Source of the DNA: Omphalotus guepiniiformis
Taxonomy: Eukaryota; Basidiomycota; Agaricomycetes; Agaricales; Omphalotaceae
Reading direction: 5' to 3'
DNA: 64,000 nucleotides
NCBI GenBank assembly: GCA_028554645.1
Contig: JAQOOI010000070.1
Coordinates: 992,001 to 1,056,000 of the forward strand
Shown here: piece after piece, positions 56,089-64,000 of the stretch
How positions within the stretch are numbered: the first letter of the stretch is position 1
How the letters are laid out: every line of letters starts with the position of its first letter
Made by a program: the position numbers and the translations under genes
The notes under the pieces: model-generated
What the model was told of the DNA's origin: nothing
The model's input: the letters and a program-made list of their open reading frames with translations, nothing else
Database searches by the model: none

Positions 56089-56430
56089 ACTTATCATTAT
56101 TTTCTCGTTACTGTTGCATACGGTCATTTCTGAGCCCCAGACTTCACTCTCTCTACGCTTTCTTCATGTAACACGGAATTGTATCCCTTTTCATCTATGA
56201 CATTGACATCCTGTTAGAATTTATGACATTGACATCCCGTTAGGTTATGGACCGTATTCTGTTGTGACTTTTGAGCGCTAATTTCCTATCGCTTATCTCA
56301 CCCTACTGCCAATACTTCGGAAAACAAGCGGAATGTCTGCGTCTGCCAGGCGTCTACTCTCTTTGCGACGACTTATATTCTACTTACAATATTGCCCGTG
56401 TCATGTCAATGAAGTACAGGAACGACTGCA
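56089..56430. other. Intergenic, LIS1 3' end and regulator promoter
   Basis: Contains an imperfect direct repeat (TATGACATTGACATCC followed within about 30 bp by TATGACATTGACATCC) at about 56196-56240. No gene is seen. Confidence 0.4.
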
Positions 56431-59429
56431 ATGACTAAAGTACAGAGCGCAAAACAGAGCACATCCAACGGTTCAAGTAGTCTGCGAGGCAAAGGGACGT
56501 ACGCTTCCCGTGCATGTAACGTCTGCAAGAGGAAGTAAGATAATCTCGCTATTTTCACGGAATTTTCGCTTCTTCAACTGATGTCATCGCTAGAAAAGTG
56601 AAATGTGACGAAGTTAAGCCCGTTTGCGGAGCATGCGAGAGTTCTGGACGGGAAGGAGAAGTGCGTGCTTTTTCTCAATTCTTGCATTGCTTGCGCCGTT
56701 CATGAATCTCAGTGATGTATTGATTGCAGTGTTTTTGGACTGGGGAAAGCGCTCGTAAGCCTCGAACAGAAGCACACTTCGAGGCGATGCGCAAGCGTGC
56801 TGAGGCCTTGAGGAGATATGCGAATATCTTGGAATCAATGCTCGAACGATGTCAAAGAGAACACGGAGGGATCTTCCATGATGGACAATCCTACCTTCAG
56901 TTCCGTCCACCGGATGCTGACGGTGCTGTCATTCCCGACGACCCTGACTTCAGAGACAGCGAGGACTTGGCGTCGTCTAGTGACGGAGATGACACTGTGG
57001 CAGAGCTCTGTGTACCAACACAGAATCTGAAGGTGTGTTAGACCTATACCAGCTTGCATGCGAAGCTCGGACTTATTTGCACGTCCTGTATGTCCCAGTT
57101 AGAAGATAGAGATCTCGTATTCTATGGAACTGCAGCACCATTTCGTTTCGTGACCGAGTCACCTTCGGCGTCTCGTAGCGTTCCCATATCTTCCGAGATT
57201 GATCACGACTCAAGTGCCCGATACGTGTTGATGGTTGACGGAGTGGATGAAAGCAACTACAATCCTGATTTTGATTGGTCACGATATCTGCCTCCTCAGG
57301 TCCCTCTTGATCATAAAGAACATGATAGGTGAGATGGCCGTTACTCAAAAGCTGGAAAACTCCGGCTCATCGTTTTGTTTTTCCAGAATTCTTGACCTTC
57401 TATTCAAGTTCTTTACCTGCTGGTGCATGCGCATAGTCCCTGATCTCTTCCTCAGGGACATGTTTCGCTTTTTGAGCGTACCATGCTCGCAGACGCCTCC
57501 AAAGACAGCTCACTATTCACCGATGTTACACAATGCACTTCTGGCAGTAGCCACGGCTTTCTCAGATAACCCCGTTATCCGAGATTATAGGTCGCGAAAG
57601 TACTTTGCCGAAGAAGCGAAACGACTTCTAGAGTCAGAGTGTCAGAAACCCAACGTCAGCGTTGTACACGCTCTCTCTATGCTTGGTAGCTTTCATTCAT
57701 CGAGCGGTGATCAAGGCTTGGGATATGTGTACTTTGGTATCTCGGCCCGTGTCAGTCAAGCTCTTGGGTTGCATGCCCTATCTTCTGCAACATATATGCT
57801 GACGCAGACATTTCCTGAAGTTGGGTTGAGTGTTGACTGTTCTGCATGGGTCAGATCAGGCTTGATAACTCTCAGTGACATGCATGACCGAAACTGGGCT
57901 TATTGGACAACTTTTTCACAGGAGATCTGTTGGTGTCTCTATGTGGGACGCGATTTTAGTGTCGTGACGCCATCAGGGCGACAGAGTATCCCAGTACCTT
58001 ATGTGGACACCAATTATGACCAGGTTCCATGGCATCACCCTTCCGCGAACATACCCGCACAACCCAACTACCTCTTCAGCACCTTTGCGGCCTCCTGTGA
58101 GCTACTCATGATTGCAAGGCGGGTGATGGACGTCATGTAAGTTTAGAAATGACATCAATCCTGTTACGAACATTCTAACGTTATGCGCTCAGAAATACAC
58201 TCCCTAGTTCAGGAGCTTGGCGTAATGACGAACGGATTAGTAGTATCGAGTATGTGTTCCTGAATTCATGTTTACGAACTGAGTACGAGATCATTTTTTT
58301 CTCGTACATAGCTTGCAACTGCATGCATGGAAGAGACGTCTACCCCCAGAAGTCGATATAACCCTGGCAAACAAACCCACCTCAACGCCGCACCGCCTAA
58401 TGACCCATCTGGCCTTCTGGTGGATTTTCATCCTTTTGCACAGGCCGTTCTTTCATCGGCGAAAGCGAAACACACTAGACAGGGAAATTGATCACGTCAA
58501 GGTGAGGGAAATTTATGTTACGGGACCTGCGTGCTGAATTGTCGTTGATCTATTTTCAGCTTTGCAGACGAGCGGCTGAGAATATCATGGACCTATTGGA
58601 TGTGTGGAGATCGCTCTATACCCTTCGTTACGTGCCTATTACATTGATCCAGGTGGTCTTTGCAGCAGGTACCATCTTCATACTTCTCTCCGTGCAAGCC
58701 ACCACCGGTGTACGTGTTGCCAAAAAGGACTTCAAGACCTTTCTTTCGCAGGCGGAACTCTGCATTCAGTACCTGACTGAGATTGGAGGATCTTTCAAGT
58801 GCGCAAGTGGTATTGCAGACATCCTCAGAAACCTGTTGCACGAGCAGGTCAAACCCGTAGTTGAGAAGAGGGCGGTGTCTATGAAGAAGCACCTCGTGCC
58901 AACATCGAAATCTGCCCTGTTTCCGGATGCCCGCACGCCGTCTTCAGAGTCACCGCCACCACCACCGCATGTTTCACCAATGAATGCCTTAAGTTCTGAA
59001 CAGACGCTGGCAGGGTTAGGTTTATCGTCCGAGATCGACTACCCCTTCGATGGCGATCCTTTCTTAAGAACTTCGTTCACTAACGACTTAGCGATTTCAT
59101 CCCCATACCTCATGCCGTCGAACTCGACAACCCCTGAATACGACATTTTTGAAAACTCGGTCTCATACCTGATGGGGACATTTAATCCTTCGTCTATGGA
59201 GACTTCGGGCCTCTTCGCCATGCTTGGCGGCGAAGCCATTCCGGACACGCCCTTCATTCCACCATTTAGTGCAAGTGGTAGTTTCATGTCAAATGGGATT
59301 CAGGAGCAATTTAGCCCTTTGGGCGCTACTAGTAGTCCAGATAAGGAGACTGATATGATGGATCTCCAGGACGCAGATTATGCTGCTTTGGAACAATTCC
59401 TAGCTCAAGCCCAACATAACACGAATTAA
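56431..59429 (+). CDS. Zn2Cys6 transcription factor with fungal-specific middle domain
   Basis: Multi-exon gene of about 850 residues. Exon 1 starts MTKVQSAKQST and ends in ACNVCKRK; exon 2 continues KVKCDEVKPVCGAC, and exon 3 starts with the sixth Cys. This makes a complete CX2CX6C...CX2CX6C binuclear cluster. A coiled-coil-like helix follows (RKRAEALRRYANILESMLERC). The middle part (about 57390-58860) has the Fungal_trans signature: ILDLLFKFFTCWCMRIVPDLF, HNALLAVATAFSD, YFAEEAKRLL, HALSMLGSFHSSSG, GYVYFGISARVSQALGLH, NWAYWTTF. The C-terminus is Pro/Ser/acidic-rich and may activate transcription. Relatives include NirA-like regulators; the target is unknown. It lies 27 kb from the P450 cluster, so a link is speculative. 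Confidence 0.85.
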
Positions 59430-60401
59430 GTCGAATAGATGCGCGTACTCTGTCCCTGTATTATATACGTCTGTAATTTTAACTGCTTGTGCACTAGTAC
59501 TATATAAATAACACGTATATCGCTTATCGTCGAGCTCTTCCTCCCTGCCTGCGTACGTTAAAATCGACGCACAGGGGTCTTCTACGTACAGATTCTAGTA
59601 TCTCTGTCTTCTAAAACGAACGCATTTGAATCGCAGGTTTGATTCAGCTATCGGTGTACCATGGCACCACCTGTCTATGTCTCATAGAGGATGTCAGACG
59701 AAAGTAGCAGTAGCAGGTGTCACCAGGAAACGATGTTTTCTCTAAAACGATCAGTTTCTTCAGTACACCGCGCACTTCGTAGGCTGACGACGGTGCAAGG
59801 AACCAGCACATATGTATGTATTTATTGTGCTACAAATGGGTGAGAAAGGGACATAGGTATGCATCATATCGTCACTGACGATTGATTGATACTGTATGCT
59901 CTTTCGAGATGTGATGTTTCGGTTACAAGAAAATCAAAGATACAGAGACACCGCCGTACCCCAAGTATCGGATGCAGTATCAATTGGCTGTGAATGTGAG
60001 CTTGTTCTGGCATGCAAGAGAAACCAAATGAGAGAAAAAAGCATAATTATGGGAGGAGTAATATTGCCAAATGTTCGTAAGATATCGCCGGTCAAAGCTC
60101 GGAAAGTATGTAGAATTCTGTAGAAATCAGAAAAGGGAGGGAGACAAATGGAGCCTCGGAGCGTCGCATCAATTGAGTTAGAATTATTTACACGTAATTG
60201 TCGCATATTTCGCAAACTGCCGGTGTGATAAAACCAGTAGTGGTGCAAGAGCAACCGTAACGTTGACCATTGCTGCTCCCCTGCTGGCTCATCGTCCACA
60301 GTCTCGCCTTCGACGTCTTCCGCAGCGTCCTTAAGGTGTTCATCAACCTGTTTTGCGGCTTGTCAACTTTTGTTCTTCTTGTCTAGGCTCGCTTTTCCAC
60401 T
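59430..60401. other. Intergenic, no gene recognised
   Basis: A minus-strand frame at 60299-59934 is open for 121 codons but begins at GTG, and its first ATG is internal. It shows one hydrophobic run and no domain. I treat it as non-coding. Confidence 0.35.
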
Positions 60402-61103
60402 ATGCATCTCCCAATACCTTGCACTCCAAGTGTGGAATTCAACTTGATAGGGTTCTCTTCGAGAATACCTTCGTTATGTTCAACTCTGCTTTTCTTCGTT
60501 GTCGCTTTCTTCGTTGTTTTTGTTGCTCGTTTCGCATACTCAAGAACTACCTCCTCTACTTCTGTTGCCGTCGAAGATAAGGGGGAGAAGGAGCAGAATA
60601 GGCAGGAGATACAGCAGAAGAAGTCATTTTCGCCGTGGGGCTTCTTTACGTTGGAGAGTCTTCCTCTGAGCCTGCCAGTGACTTTGACCGCCCCACCGAA
60701 CACAACGCTTGGTCGTGGTATTGGACTGAATGGCGCTGTGTTGACAAAAACGCACTCAGACCCATCTTCGCCAAACGCGTCTCAGCCGCGACCACTTTCT
60801 GACTGGCAGTCAAAACGTGGTGGACCTGCTTTCGACCGACCCGGTATGTGTCTCTTTGTTATTCACGCCCTGCGGTGAAGATCTAACCTAGGATTTACAG
60901 TTGCGGCAATATATCAATCACAGGAACCAGCATCTATGGCTAAGATGATTATGTCGCGGCATGTGAGTTCTCTCAATTGTTTCTTTGCGACAAAAGCTGA
61001 ATCCGTTGAATAACAGACGTTTCGCCGACCCTCTCAGAAACCGCCACGGCGTGCAACGTCATTACCCCCTGCGTCTTCCAGTCGTCCCCAGTCCATGGTG
61101 TGA
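60402..61103 (+). CDS. Small single-pass membrane protein, function unknown
   Basis: Three exons: 60402 to about 60844, about 60901-60960 and about 61018-61103. After 27 residues there is one strong transmembrane segment (STLLFFVVAFFVVFVARFAY). A charged region follows (EDKGEKEQNRQEIQQKK), then FSPWGFFTLESLPLSLPVTL, a Pro/Ser-rich part, the exon-2 piece VAAIYQSQEPASMAKMIMS, and a basic tail (RRPSQKPPRRAT). No enzyme motif. The spliced structure and the conserved-looking aromatic FSPWGFF block suggest a real gene. Likely an organelle or plasma-membrane anchored protein; nothing more can be said. Confidence 0.6.
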
Positions 61104-63044
61104 TTGACTACTATATTTATCATACACATACGTTTTACTGAAAGAATGGAAACCAAGAAATCACTACGCTACACACGCATACATTATGTTCAACGACTAA
61201 CATGGAACTCTACGAATCCTCCTTGCATACCTTAACCCCCTTTCCCATCATCTTCATCTCCATCTCCATACCAATGACCACCTTACACGCATCCCTTTCG
61301 CACCCGTTCTATTTATTCTTCTTGCTTCACACGCCTAGGCCTTCTTTCTGTGAGGAAGCCGGCGTTGATAATCTACCCTTCCCCGTTGCTACTTACGCTT
61401 TGCTTACTTACCGAGGACACCTTTTTCTTTCTCTTCTAGAGTTTTTCGCTGCTTCTCTCTTCATGTCTGCTGTCTCGCGGATGGAGGAAGGAATTTTCCT
61501 CTGCTGGTTGCGGAAGCTTGTTATCATTTCTCTGATTTGAACTTTTTATTGTCTTATACCTCTCTAGCACTGATTTTATTCTTGTATTTGGGACAATCTT
61601 TCCTTCTGATCTCCTCTAAAAAGACTTGACGCAGCCTCACAAATCGAATGAGTCCACATTGAAAATCAAGCCTAATGTTTTAAGTACAGTGCTTCCAGTG
61701 GCTGAAATATAGTTTCAGAATCCTCGTGGCAGCATGCCCTTTAATTTGAACTCTCTTTACACCGTGACAGCGACGTGCTCGCAATTTCAACGAAATTTAA
61801 AGAAAGCCATGCTGTCACTGCACTTCGTGCACATTACTGTGACGACGGTCAAAATTCTTCATCAACTGAGGCCTGGCCTGATAACTCGTACTGTGCTTGA
61901 CTTGTACTTCGACCTTCCCCTGGTCTTGTCTTCAAAGCTCATTGGCTGCTGGTATACCGTTGATGATCACTATTGCATTGACAGTGTCAAATGATTGGCA
62001 GATGTCTGTCTGCCTTTCGCTCCCTGCGTTCATAGCTATGCTCAATGATTATGTTCGATGGTTGTTCAGCCAATGGAATGTACCCTCGCTGACTGCTCAA
62101 GCGTTCATCACTGATGCCAGCTGGGCCAGTCTTAATACTACACTGTGGATCTTGGAAATGTGGGCCAACTTCAAAGAGAGCCTGGACTACAGTATTGCGG
62201 GGAGGGATTAGCGAGGTCAGAGGAAGGTCCTGACCCTTAGGTGTGCTTCGCCTAGTTTGAATTTACAGGGGTCATCCTCTGCACTAGTCTGCACTTCGCT
62301 TTCTTCAAAGGTTTACAGCATATTCAATTCTCGTTGTTCGATATCATTCTGATATCGCTACCAACACTGCAACTCGAACGAAGAAAAACTTATGGATCAC
62401 ATTATGGATCAATCACAACATATCGTGAAATCTTCGTCCTTCGGTCGTCAGTATGTCGAGGCGCTCATTTATCATTCCTCGTTCGAGATGCCTGTCAGAA
62501 TACCTTTTTGCCGCATGGTCAGCAATATGAGTTGATCTTTCGGAATGCTGCGGCCTTGAAAAGCTTTAGTGAAGCAGTGGGGTTGACCATCGTCGGGTAG
62601 CCCGGTCAGTTGCTGACGCTGGCGGGACTGGCTATGTCCAATGTATGCAGTTTCATCTTTCTCTTTTTGATGTAAGTGTGTACACAGATGTTCATGATTG
62701 CACCTTGGATTTATAGGGATAAGATATATGATACATAAGCAGGCTCTACCCAGGCTCTACCTTCAAGTTTCGTGATCGTTCACTTGATTCGTTCCATTAC
62801 CCTGTCACTTTTCAGGAGCACGCAGGGCTGGAGGCCTCAAAAGCGAAGATCCTGAACTATTTTGACTTGTGTCAGGCTGGCCGCTTCTTGTTTTTCTGTT
62901 TTTGATCTCTTCAAGACTCTTGTCATTCGGCTTTAAAAATAAAGCCCTTATTGTCACTCCTTTTCTTCGCTCGTTCCCGCCGGCCGGTTATATATATTCG
63001 AAACATTTTCTAGGTGCCTTTCAAGGAGTTGTAGACTCCCCCCA
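61104..63044. other. 1.9-kb region without a recognised gene
   Basis: Frames at 61202-61540 (T/C-rich, hydrophobic by composition), 61897-62211 and 62334-62600 show no motif and no consistent splicing. A TATATATATTCG at about 62990 lies about 50 bp before the next gene. Confidence 0.35.
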
Positions 63045-64000
63045 TGGCTGATAATTCGCTGAACTGGAACGTGGTCCGTGACTTACCAAACCCAGGATCG
63101 AGTGCAGATGAGTACTCAGCTCTAACGTGAGTGCATCTATCTATCCATTGTCTTGTAGAAGTCAGCATCGAATATTTTGTCTTTTCAGCGATGTCCCCAT
63201 TGTCAGCCTTCAATATTGAAAAACGATAAATATGCGCTCATATGCTTTCTAGTTTCTGGGATTCGTGATAAGCTTCTTGCTTCAGGGTATTTTGGTTGTC
63301 CAAATCTGTAAGCAGTTCATCTATCAGTCTATAATGTGTTATCTGATACACCCCAGTCATCTACTTTGTTTCATTCTCTTCGAGTGATCCTCGATATATC
63401 AAGATGACGGGTGTGTGAAGACTGCATGAACGGAACCGCCCTCTGACAAAAAATTAGTTACGCTCGTATTCTTCCTTGATTGTCTCTCGTCAGTTTTCGC
63501 GGTGGTTTCGGCTGCATCGAGCATCGTAAATACTGGGTACCTAGCCAAGTTCACTTTGACATGGGGTTTCAGAGCCATTGCGGCGTTATGTGGAATAGGT
63601 GCGAATTTAATTGATGATGACGTCTTTGAAGAAAGCTGAAGTCGTGCACTCTCAAGTTACACTGATCGTTCAATGTTTCTACTCCTGGCGTATACACCTT
63701 CTTGATGGCCATTGGATTCTTCTGGTCGTCATAATTCTGGTGTGGTGTTAACTTTCGGAAATTTTGGAGTTCGTTCTGACGAGTTGGGCTTGATAGTTGT
63801 CTATGGTCCAATGCGGTATGGTCATGTACTCTGGTTTCACGGTAAGAGGACCACAAAACCGAGGTTTTCCAGCATGATCAACTGACCAGTAAATAGTCCG
63901 TTTTGGGCGTGGGGTTGAAGCCGGAATTAAGTTCTACAATTCTTTCAGTGAACATTGCAAGTGTTTTGCGACTATTGTGAGACCACGTCTATTGAACTCC
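63045..64000 (+). CDS. DUF6534-like multi-pass membrane protein (3' partial)
   Basis: Exon pieces join to a multi-helix membrane protein that runs off the right edge. They include FLGFVISFLLQGILVVQI, then IYFVSFSSSDPRYIKMT, VTLVFFLDCLSSVFAVVSA, LTWGFRAIAALCGI, VHSQVTLIVQCFYSWRI and WILLVVIIL, joined by GT-AG introns at about 63310-63357, 63409-63456 and 63599-63641. The pattern of helices, the short SSDPRYIKM loop and the QxxYxWRI block fit the abundant basidiomycete DUF6534/DUF6533-type family of unknown function. The start is uncertain: ATG 63045 opens 28 codons, but its junction to the first helix exon could not be brought into phase. Confidence 0.6.

Noticed and set aside
56431..59429. 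Zn2Cys6 gene as the regulator of the P450 cluster
   Set aside because: It lies 27 kb away behind many housekeeping genes; the CGG-T-CCG sites alone do not link it.
59934..60299. 121-codon minus-strand frame
   Set aside because: No ATG near its start, no domain, no splice support.
61202..61540. 112-codon hydrophobic plus-strand frame
   Set aside because: Hydrophobicity follows from T/C-rich DNA; lies just downstream of another gene and is likely 3' untranslated sequence.

Overview
The window is genomic DNA of a filamentous basidiomycete, most likely a mushroom-forming agaricomycete. Genes are split by many introns of about 45-65 bp, there are two class I hydrophobin genes, and the P450s, Nup54/57, CAF-1 p60, LIS1 and Zn2Cys6 genes read as fungal. 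Most of the supplied reading frames are single exons. The gene models here were joined by hand at GT-AG (sometimes GC-AG) junctions, guided by conserved protein motifs, so boundaries of weakly conserved exons are approximate.

Left edge (1-2843): the 3' part of a ubiquitin-specific-protease-like cysteine peptidase, a small ORF made of two repeats, a decayed second copy of the peptidase tail, and tail fragments of an O-methyltransferase and an unidentified gene. This looks like gene debris.

Accessory cluster (2860-29709): a segment with the order P450b(-), P450c(+), P450a(+), Nup57(-) is present three times. Unit 1 is about 2860-9942, unit 2 about 9943-15690, and unit 3 18264-29709. Only unit 3 carries the complete Nup57 nucleoporin gene; units 1 and 2 carry broken pieces of it, so unit 3 lies next to the parental boundary. 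A UbiA-family membrane prenyltransferase/terpene cyclase gene sits between units 2 and 3. Four P450s read intact (b1, a1, b3, a3). The others are damaged to different degrees: a2 by a 13-bp insertion, c3 by a 5-nt deletion, b2, c1 and c2 by truncation. A UbiA enzyme among P450s suggests a terpenoid or meroterpenoid pathway; the product cannot be read from sequence.

Right part (29710-64000): mostly conserved single-copy genes. These are CAF-1 p60, ribosomal protein eL27, a class I hydrophobin, RNA polymerase subunit RPB9, an alpha/beta hydrolase, a BTB protein, phosphomannose isomerase, a GH28 pectinase, hexokinase, mitochondrial uL14, a second hydrophobin, LIS1, a Zn2Cys6 regulator, a small membrane protein, and at the right edge the start of a DUF6534-like membrane protein. 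No tRNA, rRNA, CRISPR or intact transposon was seen.
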